Counted from the first letter of the stretch, positions 24,507 to 33,171 are shown. The stretch is 64,000 nt of DNA from Amycolatopsis sp. MtRt-6 (GCF_017308975.1 NZ_JADWPD010000003.1:1-64000), one strand, 5' to 3'. Notes: generated from the sequence alone by a model not told the origin. Numbers and translations: made by a program.

Positions 24507-24533
24507 TTAGCACTCAGGTCGGATGAGTGCCAG
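24507..24533 (+). promoter_or_regulatory. CIRCE-like HrcA operator before the FmdB/Ruc gene
   Basis: TTAGCACTC, a 9-base spacer, then GAGTGCCAG. The left half is identical to the CIRCE consensus and the right half differs at two of nine positions (consensus GAGTGCTAA), with the exact spacer length. It lies 15 bases before the GTG at 24548, so HrcA binding would block the promoter/leader. This predicts heat-inducible expression, as known for the M. tuberculosis orthologue. Confidence 0.8.
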
Positions 24534-24547
24534 CAAAGGAGCCGTCA

Positions 24548-24847
24548 GTGCCTACGTACCAGTACGCCTGCAAAGAATGCGACCACCGGTTCGAAGCCGT
24601 GCAGTCGTTCTCGGACCCCAGCCTGACCGTGTGCCCGCAGTGCTCCGGTGCGCTGCGCAAGGTCTTCAGCTCGGTCGGCGTCGTCTTCAAGGGCAGCGGG
24701 TTCTACCGCACGGATTCGCGCGACTCGAGCAAGTCGAGCACCGCGGCCACCCCGGCGAAGACCGAGACCAAGACGGAGTCGAAGTCCGACACGAGCTCGG
24801 CATCCTCCTCTTCGACCACGACGAAAACGGCCGCCGCGGCGTCCTGA
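24548..24847 (+). CDS. FmdB-type zinc-ribbon protein, Ruc-like redox chaperone
   Basis: 99 residues from GTG at 24548, preceded by AAAGGAG. Residues 1-45 are the FmdB zinc ribbon with two Cys pairs (YACKECDHRF, then VCPQCSGALRKV). The C-terminal half is disordered, rich in Ser, Thr, Lys and Ala (DSRDSSKSSTAAT... TTTKTAAAAS). Layout, gene order beside the cyclo-ligase, and the CIRCE site match M. tuberculosis Rv0991c (Ruc), described as a redox-regulated chaperone that protects proteins under oxidative stress. Function here is by orthology. Confidence 0.82.
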   Translation: MPTYQYACKECDHRFEAVQSFSDPSLTVCPQCSGALRKVFSSVGVVFKGSGFYRTDSRDSSKSSTAATPAKTETKTESKSDTSSASSSSTTTKTAAAAS

Positions 24848-24977
24848 CCCGCGAGTTGTCCACAACACCCCGGTTGTCCACAGATGCCGGATCCGGCCCT
24901 TCCGGCGGCCGGTCCGGCTTCCCTAACGTCGATCTCGTGCGGCACACCGCCGCACCCGATCCGGCCAAGGGGGCCCC

Positions 24978-25595
24978 GTGGACATCCTGGCGAAGCTCCG
25001 CCTACCCGATCTGACCCGGCCGCTGCGCCGGCGGACGCGGCTCATCCGCCGCTGGCTCGCCGCCGGTCTGCTGGCGCTGGGCGGGTTACTGCTGGTCAAC
25101 CCCGCATCCGCGCGAGGCGCACCGACCGTCCTCGCGGCACACGACCTGCCACCGGGCACCACGCTGCGCGCCGGCGACGTCAAGCTGGCCGAACTCCCCG
25201 ACGAAGCACGTCCTACCGGCGTGTTGAGCACCCTCGACGCCGTCGAGGGCCGTCTGCTGGCGGGCGCCGTCCGGGCCGGCGAGCCACTGACCGACGTCCG
25301 GCTGGCCGACGCGGTCGTCCCGAGCGACCCCGGCACGGCGACCGTGCCGGTCCGGCTGGCCGACGTGGCGGTCGCCGAGCTGCTCCAGCCCGGGCAACGC
25401 GTCGACGTCGTCGCGGCCCCGGAGCCGGCCTCGCCGGCGTCCGTGCTGGCGGGTGGGGCGACGGTGGTGACGGTCGGGCACCGGGAGCCGGCCACGGCGA
25501 AGGGGCCACTGGTCCTGCTCCGGCTCCCCGAGGCATCGGCGACGAAGGTGGCGGCGGTTTCACTGGAGCGACCCGTAACGGTTACTCTCCGCTAG
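24978..25595 (+). CDS. SAF-domain (CpaB/RcpC-like) membrane-anchored protein
   Basis: 205 residues from GTG at 24978. A basic N-terminus (RRRTRLIRRW) precedes one transmembrane helix (~26-44, LAAGLLALGGLLLVNPASA), so the bulk is outside the membrane. Residues ~52-115 form a SAF domain (VLAAHDLPPGTTLRAGDVKL, RLLAGAVRAGEPLTDVRL), and ~120-175 a second beta-rich segment (VAELLQPGQRVDVVAAP), as in Flp-pilus CpaB/RcpC. No other pilus genes are near, so it is a stand-alone copy; many actinobacteria keep one in this place beside mscL. Possible roles are cell-wall glycan binding or envelope assembly; unproven. Confidence 0.75.
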   Translation: MDILAKLRLPDLTRPLRRRTRLIRRWLAAGLLALGGLLLVNPASARGAPTVLAAHDLPPGTTLRAGDVKLAELPDEARPTGVLSTLDAVEGRLLAGAVRAGEPLTDVRLADAVVPSDPGTATVPVRLADVAVAELLQPGQRVDVVAAPEPASPASVLAGGATVVTVGHREPATAKGPLVLLRLPEASATKVAAVSLERPVTVTLR

Positions 25596-25658
25596 CCCGA
25601 GCCCGCCGAGACGGGGCTGGGCGTCCCCTTCCGGTTCGTGGCTCGTGAGGAGAGCAAG

Positions 25659-26075
25659 GTGTTCAAAGGCTTCAAGGACTTCCTGATGCGCGGCAACGTC
25701 GTCGACCTCGCCGTGGCGGTGGTCATCGGCTCGGCGTTCACGGCGATCGTCACGGCGTTCACCAACGGCCTGATCAAGCCGCTGATCAACGCCATCGGCG
25801 GCACGGACGCCGCGCAGGGCCTGGGCTTCAAGATCTTCGCCGGCAACCCGTCGACGTTCCTCGACTTCGGCGGCGTGATCAACGCGGCGATCAACTTCGT
25901 GCTGGTCGCGGCGGTGGTCTACTTCGTGATCGTGATGCCGGTGAAGAAGCTCCAGGAGCGCCGCAAGCGCGGCCAGGAGCCGGGCCCGTCGGAGCCGACG
26001 GACGTGGAGCTGCTGACCGAGATCCGCGACCTGCTACGAGCCCAGCAGTCCCAGCGCGGCAACGACCGCGACTGA
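25659..26075 (+). CDS. mscL: Large-conductance mechanosensitive channel
   Basis: 138 residues from GTG at 25659, chosen for its GAGGAG ribosome-binding site; GTG at 25638 would add seven residues. FKGFKDFLMRGNVVDLAVAV is the N-terminal amphipathic helix and pore-lining TM1. Then FGGVINAAINFVLVAAVVYF forms TM2 and VKKLQERRK starts the cytoplasmic helix, which continues to a C-terminal bundle (DVELLTEIRDLLRAQ). It releases solutes on hypo-osmotic shock as a homopentamer. Orthologous in place to M. tuberculosis Rv0985c. Confidence 0.95.
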   Translation: MFKGFKDFLMRGNVVDLAVAVVIGSAFTAIVTAFTNGLIKPLINAIGGTDAAQGLGFKIFAGNPSTFLDFGGVINAAINFVLVAAVVYFVIVMPVKKLQERRKRGQEPGPSEPTDVELLTEIRDLLRAQQSQRGNDRD

Positions 26076-26080
26076 CGAGG

Positions 26081-26257
26081 TCAGCGATCGTGGTGCGGTG
26101 GCCGGTTCTCCCGGTACCAGTCGTCCGGGAGACCGGTGCGCCGCTCGGGATCGCGTTCATCGGAGGTGGTCTCGGGCAGCACGTCCCCGAAGATCTCATC
26201 AACCCGGCGGCGCTGTTCGCTGCCAACCCGAGGTTTCCGCGGTTCGCCCGACGACAT
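26081..26257 (-). CDS. Small conserved actinobacterial protein, unknown function
   Basis: 58 residues from ATG at 26257: MSSGEPRKPRVGSEQRRRVD, EIFGDVLPETTSDERDPE, then LPDDWYRENRPPHHDR. It is hydrophilic and highly charged and has no membrane segment. The motif RRRVDEIFGDVLPETTSDER looks conserved in character (a helix followed by an acidic DER turn). It is convergent with mscL, only 5 bases away. No function can be given. Confidence 0.6.
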   Translation of the reverse strand: MSSGEPRKPRVGSEQRRRVDEIFGDVLPETTSDERDPERRTGLPDDWYRENRPPHHDR

Positions 26258-26411
26258 ACCCCCAGTCTCCCACGACGCGGTGTTTGACAACTCCAGAGCG
26301 CAAGGACGCGCGGTTGCTCCGCCCGCCGATTACCGCCGGGCCCGGGCATTCCTCGGCCGCCACGACGTCCCCCGGGTCCACCGCCTGCTCACCGGCGACT
26401 CCAACACCGCC

Positions 26412-27242
26412 CTACGCGGCGGCGAGCGCGTCGAGGCGGCGCAGCTGCTCGGCACTCAGTTCCAGCCCCGCGGCGGCAACGTTCTCCTCCAGGTGCGCAA
26501 TCCGCCCGGTGCCCGGAATCGGCAGCACCACCGGCGACCGGGCCAGCAGCCAGGCCAGCGCCACCTGGGCCGGCGTGGCACCCAGCTCCCCCGCGACGGC
26601 GGCAACCTCGGCACCCCCGGACGCAGCCGGCGCAACGGGCCGCCAAGGCAGGAACGCGATGCCCGCCGCGGCACAGGCCTCGACCACCGGCTCGTGCTCC
26701 CGGTCGAGCACGCTGTACCGGTTCTGCACGCTGACGACCTCGACGAGCTCCCGAGCCCGGGCAAGCTCGTCGACGGTCACCTCGGACAGCCCGAGCAGGC
26801 CCACCTTCCCGGCGCGCTGCAGCTCGCCGAGGGTGCCGAGCTGGTCGGCCAACGGCGTCTCCGGGTCGATGCGGTGCAGCTGCAGCAGCTCGATCCGTTC
26901 CACCCGGAGCCGGCGCAGGGCCTGGTCGACCTGGTCACGCAGGATTTCGGGCCGGGCGTCGAGCCGCCACTCGCCGCCGGGACCGGTTCGCGCGACGCCG
27001 ACCTTGGTGGTGATCAGCAGCTCGTCCGGGTAGGGGTGCAGGGCCTCGGCGAGCAGTTCCTCGTTGGCCCCGCCGCCGTAGAGGTGCGCGGTGTCGATGA
27101 GCGTGACGCCCAGCTCGACGGCCCGCCGGGCGACGGCGATCGCGCCGGCCCGGGCGGGCCCGGCTTCGGTCGGCAGGTGCATGGCCCCGAAACCGAGCCT
27201 GCGGACGGTCAGCCTACCGCCGACGCGGAAGTCGGCGGTCAC
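26412..27242 (-). CDS. Aldo/keto reductase
   Basis: 276 residues. The (beta/alpha)8 AKR fold shows the catalytic tetrad: Asp and Tyr in LIDTAHLYGGG, Lys in LLITTKVG, His in LLQLHRIDPETPL. The NADPH-binding end includes LPIPGTGRIAHLEENVAAAG. The short length and the GxLTVRRLGFGAMHL start place it with the oxidoreductase group of COG0667. Substrate unknown. GTG at 27242 overlaps the moaB stop (GTGA), so both are one transcription unit. Confidence 0.88.
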   Translation of the reverse strand: MTADFRVGGRLTVRRLGFGAMHLPTEAGPARAGAIAVARRAVELGVTLIDTAHLYGGGANEELLAEALHPYPDELLITTKVGVARTGPGGEWRLDARPEILRDQVDQALRRLRVERIELLQLHRIDPETPLADQLGTLGELQRAGKVGLLGLSEVTVDELARARELVEVVSVQNRYSVLDREHEPVVEACAAAGIAFLPWRPVAPAASGGAEVAAVAGELGATPAQVALAWLLARSPVVLPIPGTGRIAHLEENVAAAGLELSAEQLRRLDALAAA

Positions 27243-27739
27243 ACCTCTTCGAGGCCCGAAAGCTCGTCGATCACGTGCGGCACGAGCGAGGTCAGCGTCG
27301 CCATCCCGTCACGGACCGCGGACCGCGACCCGGCCAGGTTGACTACGAGCGTGCTGCCGGAAACCCCGGCGAGCCCGCGCGAGATCCCGGCGTCGACGGC
27401 GCCGGCGGCCAGCCCGGACGCGCGGATGGCCTCGCTGATGCCCGGAATCGGCCGGTCGAGCACGCCGGCGGTGGCGTCCGGGGTCCGGTCACGCGGCAGC
27501 ACACCGGTGCCGCCGACGGTGATCACCAGGTCGGCGCCGCCGATCACAGCCGTGTTGAGCGCGTTGCGGATACCCGCGGTTTCGGCCTCGACCACCACGA
27601 CACCGTCGACGATGAAGCCCGCTTCTTCGAGCAGCTCCGTGACCAGCGGGCCAGTGGTGTCCTCGTGCTCGCCGTGCGCCACGCGATCGTCCACGATGAC
27701 CACGAGGGCCCGGCCCAGCCGTTGTGCACTCCGTTCCAT
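27239..27739 (-). CDS. MoaB/Mog-type molybdopterin-binding protein
   Basis: 166 residues from ATG at 27739. The molybdopterin-binding fold shows DTTGPLVTELLEEAGFIVDG, LVITVGGTGVLPRDRTPDAT (GGTG-x-x-x-RD motif) and GSTLVVNLAGSRSAVRDG. MogA adenylylates molybdopterin; MoaB paralogues are similar. It corresponds to M. tuberculosis Rv0984 (MoaB2) in the mprAB-pepD-moaB2-mscL order, although here pepD lies 10 kb away. It could supply cofactor to the molybdoenzyme at 35284. The start of the epimerase is divergent, 123 bases away. Confidence 0.88.
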   Translation of the reverse strand: MERSAQRLGRALVVIVDDRVAHGEHEDTTGPLVTELLEEAGFIVDGVVVVEAETAGIRNALNTAVIGGADLVITVGGTGVLPRDRTPDATAGVLDRPIPGISEAIRASGLAAGAVDAGISRGLAGVSGSTLVVNLAGSRSAVRDGMATLTSLVPHVIDELSGLEEV

Positions 27740-27862
27740 GGCGCCCACCGTAGCCGGTTTCGGCGCCCCGGCGCCGGGAGGTGCCGGGTGAGTCCTGACG
27801 ATTCGGTGACGTGCCGCGGCGAGCCCGCGCAGGCCCCGCCGAAGCCCCCTAGCGTGGCCGGT

Positions 27863-28921
27863 GTGCGCGTACTGGTCACCGGCGGAGCCGGGTTCATCGG
27901 GTCCCACATCGCCGACCTCCTGGCGAACGGCGGTGACGAGGTCGTGGTGCTGGACAACCTCCTCCCCACGGCGCACGGGTCCCGCACCCCGCCGCCGTAC
28001 ACGGGCAGGCACCGCTTCCTCCGCGGCGACGTCACGGACACGGAGATCGTCGCGGAGCTGCTGGACGGCGTTGACGCGGTCTGCCACCAGGCGGCGGTGG
28101 TCGGGCACGGAATCGACCCGTCCGACGCCCCGTCGTACGCCCTGCACAACGACTACGGCACGGCGGTGCTGCTGGCCGCGATGCACGCGGCCGGCGTGCG
28201 GAAGCTGGTCCTGGCCTCATCGATGGTCGTCTACGGCGAAGGCCGCTACGCGTGCCCGGAGCACGGCGTGGTGCCGCCGTCACCACGCCGCCAGTCCGAT
28301 GTGGACGCGGGCCGTTTCGAGCCGCGGTGCCCGTCCTGCCCGGCGGAGCTGAGCTGGCGGCTGGTGCCCGAGGACGCACCGTTGAACCCCCGCAGCACGT
28401 ACGCGGCGACGAAGCTGGCCCAGGAACACCTGGCGGGCGCGTGGGCCCGCCAGACGGGCGGCAGCGTGTGGGCCATGCGCTACCACAACGTCTACGGCCC
28501 GCGCATGCCCCAGAACACGCCGTACGCCGGAGTCGCGTCCCTCTTCCGTTCGGCCCTGGCACGCGGCGAGGCCCCCAGGGTCCTGGAGGACGGCCACCAG
28601 CAGCGCGACTTCGTCCATGTCCACGACGTGGCCAGGGCGAACGTCCTGGCCCTCCGGACACCCGGCCCGGCCGACCTGACGGCGGTGAACGTCTGCTCCG
28701 GAACCCCGCACACGGTGGGCGAGCTGGCCGAGGAGCTGTCCCGAGCCTGCAACGGCCCGGCACCGAAGGTGCTGGGCGGCGCCCGCCCGGCCGACGTCCG
28801 CCACGTCGTCGCCGACCCGGCCCGCGCCCGCGAGCTGCTCGGCTTCACCGCGGAAGTCGGCTTCGCGGAAGGCATCGCCGACTTCGCCACGGCGGAGCTC
28901 CGGGAACCGGTCTCACCCTGA
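27863..28921 (+). CDS. NAD-dependent sugar epimerase, dTDP-rhamnose 4-epimerase-like
   Basis: 352 residues from GTG at 27863 (MRVLVTGGAGFIGSH); GTG at 27854 is an alternative. An extended SDR: glycine motif GGAGFIG, Ser in SSMVVYG, and YxxxK in STYAATKLAQ. Between strand 6 and the YxxxK there is a ~40-residue insertion with Cys pairs (RYACPEHG, then RFEPRCPSCPAEL). This insertion is typical of a subgroup of dTDP-L-rhamnose 4-epimerase/WcaG proteins. The Cys residues could hold a metal ion. The gene stands alone; the product sugar is probably used for a glycan or glycolipid. Confidence 0.8.
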   Translation: MRVLVTGGAGFIGSHIADLLANGGDEVVVLDNLLPTAHGSRTPPPYTGRHRFLRGDVTDTEIVAELLDGVDAVCHQAAVVGHGIDPSDAPSYALHNDYGTAVLLAAMHAAGVRKLVLASSMVVYGEGRYACPEHGVVPPSPRRQSDVDAGRFEPRCPSCPAELSWRLVPEDAPLNPRSTYAATKLAQEHLAGAWARQTGGSVWAMRYHNVYGPRMPQNTPYAGVASLFRSALARGEAPRVLEDGHQQRDFVHVHDVARANVLALRTPGPADLTAVNVCSGTPHTVGELAEELSRACNGPAPKVLGGARPADVRHVVADPARARELLGFTAEVGFAEGIADFATAELREPVSP

Positions 28922-28957
28922 CGGCCCGGCACCGTGAACCAACAGAACTCCTGTGGC

Positions 28958-29383
28958 TCAGCTCGGCACGATTCGTACCACGGGGATTTCTCGCACCGTC
29001 CTCGTCCGGAACCGGTCGTACTCGGGGAAGATCTCGACCATCATGGCCCACAGCCGCTCCCGCGTGGCCCCGGTGGCCGTGTCCGCGCGCGCGTCGAACA
29101 CCTCGGCGCCGACCTGAACCCGAACCTCGGGGTCGTGCCGGAGGTTCAGGTACCACTCCGGGTGATGTGCCTTGCCGCCGTTCGAGCCGACGACGACGAA
29201 TCGATCGCCGTCCCGCCCGTAGATCAACGCGGTGCGCCGCAGCAGGCCGGTCCGCCTGCCGCGGGTCGTGAGCAGCAAGGTATCGGTTCCCGACCAGCGA
29301 TGACCGCGCGATCCACCGGACTCGACATAGCGCCGCACGTGCGCATGCACCCAGCCGACCGGGCTGTCGGTCACGTCGCTCAC
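28958..29383 (-). CDS. Deazaflavin (F420)-dependent nitroreductase-family protein
   Basis: 141 residues with the DDN split-barrel pattern: LLLTTRGRRTGLLRRTALIY, VVVGSNGGKAHHPEWYLNLR, VRVQVGAEVFDARADTA and a terminal EYDRFRTRTVREIPVVRI. The TxGRRTG and NPxWYxNL-like motifs (here HPEWYLNL) contact F420. These enzymes reduce quinones, nitro compounds or furanocoumarins in actinobacteria. GTG start at 29383 overlaps the stop of the VOC gene (GTGA). Confidence 0.88.
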   Translation of the reverse strand: MSDVTDSPVGWVHAHVRRYVESGGSRGHRWSGTDTLLLTTRGRRTGLLRRTALIYGRDGDRFVVVGSNGGKAHHPEWYLNLRHDPEVRVQVGAEVFDARADTATGATRERLWAMMVEIFPEYDRFRTRTVREIPVVRIVPS

Positions 29384-29886
29384 GGCTGCCGTCCGATCTT
29401 GCGGATCTCCCGGTCGAGCGTCTCGGCGGAGACGGCCATGTCAGCACCGAAGGTCTCCTCGCCCATCCGGCTCATGATCTCGTCCTCCGGGACGTCCTCG
29501 ACATGGCTCTGGATCCACCAGATGTTCCCGAACGGATCCCGGATCCGGCTGCCGCGATCACCCCACGCGTTGGTCGAGAGCGGCGTCACGGTTGTGGCTC
29601 CGGCGTCGAGCGCGGCTTGGTGCACCGCATCGCAGTCATCGACGTAGAGAGTCAGGAAGCCAGGCGTGGCCGGCCAGTCGGGCTTCGCATCGAACGTCAT
29701 GATGACGGAGTCGGCGATCTGGACCTCGGCATGCCCGATCGTGCCATCATCGTTGAGCACTTGCCCGCGGTCGGTCGCCCCGAACGCCTTCTCCATGAAC
29801 GCGACGAACCCCGCAGCGCCCTTGACGATGACATAGGGCGTCACCGCGTGATAGCCGTCCGGGATCCTGCGCACCTGCTGCGTCAC
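29380..29886 (-). CDS. PhnB-like VOC protein
   Basis: 168 residues from GTG at 29886, with AAAGGAC upstream. YHAVTPYVIVKGAAGFVAFM, EKAFGATDRG, GHAEVQIADSVIMTFDA, and LTLYVDDCDAVHQAALDAGA with DPFGNIWWIQSHVEDV are the PhnB/COG2764 features. A C-terminal ~35-residue extension (DEIMSRMGEETFGADMAV) follows. Such proteins are of unknown function, often linked to detoxification. It is cotranscribed with the F420-dependent reductase by a 4-base overlap. Confidence 0.85.
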   Translation of the reverse strand: MTQQVRRIPDGYHAVTPYVIVKGAAGFVAFMEKAFGATDRGQVLNDDGTIGHAEVQIADSVIMTFDAKPDWPATPGFLTLYVDDCDAVHQAALDAGATTVTPLSTNAWGDRGSRIRDPFGNIWWIQSHVEDVPEDEIMSRMGEETFGADMAVSAETLDREIRKIGRQP

Positions 29887-30018
29887 GACCTGTCCTTTCG
29901 CCGGTTCCGAACCGACCCTAGATCCCATACAGGTCAAACCGGGACCTATATGGACAGGCGCCGTCGACGGGAAGCGGCTCACCCATCGCGCCCCGCCTCC
30001 ACCGGCCGGCACGCCTGG

Positions 30019-31068
30019 CTAGGGCATCGCGAGCGGCAGCCGCACCTCGAACCGGCACCCCGGCCCGTGGTTCTGCACCCCGATCCGCCCACGATGCGCC
30101 TCGACCAGGCCCTTGGCGATGGCGAGCCCGAGCCCACCCCCGCTGGTCGTCCCCCCGCGCTCGGGCGTCCGCGCCTGCGTGCCGCGGAAAGCGACGTCGA
30201 AAACCCGGTTGATCTCGTCGTCCGGGATGCCGCCGCAGGAGTCGTCGACAGCGAGCAGAGCCTCGTCGCCGTCGACGCCGATCTGCACCGCGACCGTCCC
30301 GTCCGGCGGTGTGTGCCGGATCGCGTTGGACACCAGGTTCCGCACGATCCGGGCCAGTTCCGGATCGCTGCCGGTCACCACCGGCCAGGTCGACGCGTTG
30401 GCGAGCACCCGGACCCGCTTCCGGTACGCGACCGGCGCCTGTGCGGCGACGGCGTCGCTCACGACGTCCCGCAGCGGCACCGCGGACATCGTGAGCTCCA
30501 GGGCGCCGGCGGTGATCCGCGAGAGCTCGAACAGGTCCCCGACCATCGCGGACAACCGCTTGGTCTCGCCGCTGATCCGCTGGGCGTAGTCGGCGACCTC
30601 GTCGCGTTCGGACACCACGCCGTCGGCCAGCGCTTCGGCCATCGCCTGGATCCCGGCCAGCGGGCTGCGCAGGTCGTGGCTGATCCAGGCGACCAGTTCG
30701 CGCCGTGACGCCTCGGCGGCGCGTTCCCGCTCGCGTGCCTCGCGTTCCCACACGCTGCGCCGGGCGATGGCCCGGCCGAGGATGATCGCCGCCGGCACGG
30801 TGACCAGCGCGACGAGCAGGCAGACCAGGAGCATCGTGGTCAGGGCCGGGGTGAACATGAACCCGCTGATCCCCAGCACGCCGACCAGCGTGGCGAGCAC
30901 CGGGATCAGCACCAGCACCGTCAGCGTCGTCGCGAGCGAACCCCGGCGCAGGACGTACAGCGCCACGCCGCCCAGCGCCGCGACCGGCAGCGAGAACAGC
31001 AGCGCGAACGGCAGGATGTGCCAGAGGTGCGTCAGCATGTCCTCGAAGGACTCGCCCGAGCCGATCAC
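30019..31068 (-). CDS. Membrane sensor histidine kinase
   Basis: 349 residues from GTG at 31068, overlapping the regulator stop (GTGA). The N-terminus has three close hydrophobic segments ([59 protein letters not shown]) and almost no extracytoplasmic loop, so it probably senses within the membrane. H-box [21 protein letters not shown]-box [13 protein letters not shown], and G-boxes ([31 protein letters not shown]) are intact. Partner is the OmpR-type regulator 31065-31766. Confidence 0.9.
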   Translation of the reverse strand: MIGSGESFEDMLTHLWHILPFALLFSLPVAALGGVALYVLRRGSLATTLTVLVLIPVLATLVGVLGISGFMFTPALTTMLLVCLLVALVTVPAAIILGRAIARRSVWEREARERERAAEASRRELVAWISHDLRSPLAGIQAMAEALADGVVSERDEVADYAQRISGETKRLSAMVGDLFELSRITAGALELTMSAVPLRDVVSDAVAAQAPVAYRKRVRVLANASTWPVVTGSDPELARIVRNLVSNAIRHTPPDGTVAVQIGVDGDEALLAVDDSCGGIPDDEINRVFDVAFRGTQARTPERGGTTSGGGLGLAIAKGLVEAHRGRIGVQNHGPGCRFEVRLPLAMP

Positions 31069-31766
31069 GGCTGCTCCCGGTCGTAGCGGTAGCCGACACC
31101 CCACACGGTCGCCACCCGGGCCGGCTTGGCCGGGTCGCGCTCGATCTTCTCGCGCAACCGTCGCACATGGACGGTCACTGTGGACTGATCGCCGAAGTCC
31201 CAGCCCCACACCTTCTCGAGCAGGTCCGCGCGCGAGAAGGCGACGCCGGGGTGGGCGAGGAAGAACGCCAGCAGGTCGAACTCCCGGGTGGTCAACGGCA
31301 GTTCGTGGCCACCCAGGGTCGCGGTCCGCGCCCGCATCTGCAGGCGCAGGTTGCCGTCCACGAGCTCGGCGGCGGCCGGCTCCGGACGCGGCATCCGGGC
31401 CCGGCGCAGCACCGATGCCACGCGCAAGGCGAGTTCCTTGGGGCTGAAGGGTTTCGTCACGTAGTCGTCGGCGCCCAGCTGGAGCCCGGCGATGCGGTTC
31501 TCCTCCTCGCCCAGGGCGGTGAGCATGACGATCGGCACCTGGCTGACCTGGCGCAGCCGCCGGCACACCTCCAGGCCGTTGATCCCCGGCATCATGACGT
31601 CGAGGACGACCAGATCGGGCTCGTGGGCGCCGAACCTGGCCAGGCCCTCGGCGCCGTCGCCGGCCTGGTCGACGGTGAACCCGGCCACCTCGAGGTAGCG
31701 GCGGACGACGTCGCGGACCGTCTCGTCGTCGTCGACCACGAGCACCCGCCCGGCCTGATCGCTCAT
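31065..31766 (-). CDS. OmpR/PhoB-family response regulator
   Basis: 233 residues from ATG at 31766 (GGGAGACG upstream); a GTG one codon earlier is possible. The receiver has [14 protein letters not shown], phospho-Asp in [10 protein letters not shown], and Lys in [13 protein letters not shown]. The winged helix has [33 protein letters not shown] and [17 protein letters not shown]. It is 10 bases downstream of the membrane glycosyltransferase-like gene and overlaps the kinase, giving a three-gene operon. Confidence 0.92.
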   Translation of the reverse strand: MSDQAGRVLVVDDDETVRDVVRRYLEVAGFTVDQAGDGAEGLARFGAHEPDLVVLDVMMPGINGLEVCRRLRQVSQVPIVMLTALGEEENRIAGLQLGADDYVTKPFSPKELALRVASVLRRARMPRPEPAAAELVDGNLRLQMRARTATLGGHELPLTTREFDLLAFFLAHPGVAFSRADLLEKVWGWDFGDQSTVTVHVRRLREKIERDPAKPARVATVWGVGYRYDREQP

Positions 31767-31776
31767 CACGTCTCCC

Positions 31777-33171
31777 TCACCAGCCCGTCAGCAGCAGGTG
31801 GTTGACCGCCAGCGCCGTCGCCGCCTGCGCGGCCAGCCACCACCGGCGACCGGGCCGCGGCAGCAACGCCGTCATCGGCAGCAGCCACACCCCGAACGGT
31901 AGCCAGATCCGCTCGGTCTCGGCTTTCGACAGGCCCGAGACGTCGGCGAAGAGGATGGCGGCCAGTGCGGCGAGGCCGATCAGGAGCACCGGGTCGGTGA
32001 GCAGAGCCCGGCGTGGGGAGGCGAGACCGCGCCGGACGGCGGCCACGACCGCGGGACCGAGGGCGACGACGACCGCCGCGAGGTCGGCCCACGCCCAGTA
32101 GGAATAGGGCCGGACCAGCGCCACGCCCTGGTAGTAGCGCTCGACGACCAGGTGGTAGCCGTCGAGCCACCAGAACCCGGCCCAGGCGAAGGCGCCGACG
32201 ACGGCGAGTGCCGCGGCGATCGCCACCGCCGCCGCCCGCCACTGCCGGCCGAGGACGGCGACCGCCACCGCGAGCAGCCCGAGCAGCACCAGTCCGTAGG
32301 ACAGGAAGACCCCGAAGCCGAGCAGGATCCCGGCGGCCAGCGCGGCCGGGACGGCGTAGCGGCGGCCGTCGGTGAACCCCCTCGCGGACAACGCCAGCAG
32401 CGCCAGCCCGGTGGCGGTCACGCCGGCGAACAGGCCGTCCGCCGACACGCCGATCCACACCGCGCCGGGGGTGAGGACGGCGAACGGCAGCACCGCGCGG
32501 GCCGCCTCGGGCCTGCCGAGCAGGGCGACCGTGGCCGGCACGGCCACCGCGACCAGGCTGCCGGCGAGCACCACGGCCGTGGCCGCCCACGCGCCGCCGT
32601 GCAGGCCGATCCGGTCGAGCCAGACGAAGACGAGCGTCGCGCCCGGTGGGTGGCCCGACACGTGCGTCGTCCACGAGTGCGGCTGGAAGTCGAGGATGCG
32701 GGAGGAGAACTCGCGCAGCATCCGCGGGATGTCGGTGATGCCGGGGACCTCGTGGAGGTACTCCTGCGGGATGGTCAGCCGTCCGGCGAAGCCGCGCGTC
32801 CAGCCGTCGACCATGGCCAGCGAAAAGATCCAGGCGAGCGAAGCCAGGTAGCCGGCGGCGAGCGCGCGGCGCCACGGCAGGTGGACGGCCAGGGCGGGGC
32901 CGTGCAGCACCACCGCGACCGCGACGAGCACGGCGAACAGCGAGCCCGGGCCGGCGTGCGGCAGCCAGTCGGCGAACAACGGCGGCGCGGACACGAAGAT
33001 GATCACGCCGGAGTGCGGCCGGTTGTAGTAGAGGCCGACCGCGGCGGCCGCGGCGACGAGCACCACCGCCGCGGCGACCGCGACGAGGTCGGCGCGGCGG
33101 CCGGAGACCGGGGCTTCGGGTTCGCGGGCAGGCGGCTCGGCGAGCCGGGCTGCCGGTTTCGGCTCGCTCAT
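31777..33171 (-). CDS. Polytopic membrane protein, GT-C glycosyltransferase-like
   Basis: 464 residues from ATG at 33171. After a hydrophilic N-terminus (to ~30) there are about 11 transmembrane helices. Between TM helices ~2 and 3 lies a conserved-looking extracytoplasmic region with EYLHEVPGITDIPRMLREFS and SWTTHVSGHPPGATLVFVWL; the acidic/His-Pro-Gly motifs resemble the first extracellular loop of GT-C mannosyl/arabinosyltransferases. No defined family motif lets me name the sugar. It is first in an operon with the two-component system, suggesting that signal and envelope glycan change are linked. Confidence 0.7.
   Translation of the reverse strand: MSEPKPAARLAEPPAREPEAPVSGRRADLVAVAAAVVLVAAAAAVGLYYNRPHSGVIIFVSAPPLFADWLPHAGPGSLFAVLVAVAVVLHGPALAVHLPWRRALAAGYLASLAWIFSLAMVDGWTRGFAGRLTIPQEYLHEVPGITDIPRMLREFSSRILDFQPHSWTTHVSGHPPGATLVFVWLDRIGLHGGAWAATAVVLAGSLVAVAVPATVALLGRPEAARAVLPFAVLTPGAVWIGVSADGLFAGVTATGLALLALSARGFTDGRRYAVPAALAAGILLGFGVFLSYGLVLLGLLAVAVAVLGRQWRAAAVAIAAALAVVGAFAWAGFWWLDGYHLVVERYYQGVALVRPYSYWAWADLAAVVVALGPAVVAAVRRGLASPRRALLTDPVLLIGLAALAAILFADVSGLSKAETERIWLPFGVWLLPMTALLPRPGRRWWLAAQAATALAVNHLLLTGW

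Noticed and set aside
27740..28186. Longer N-terminus for the MoaB-type protein
   Set aside because: The family starts near ATG 27739; the extension is antisense to the epimerase gene.
30019..31566. Extended N-terminus of the histidine kinase into the response regulator
   Set aside because: The overlap GTGA at 31065-31068 gives a standard start; the upstream part is a shadow of the regulator gene.
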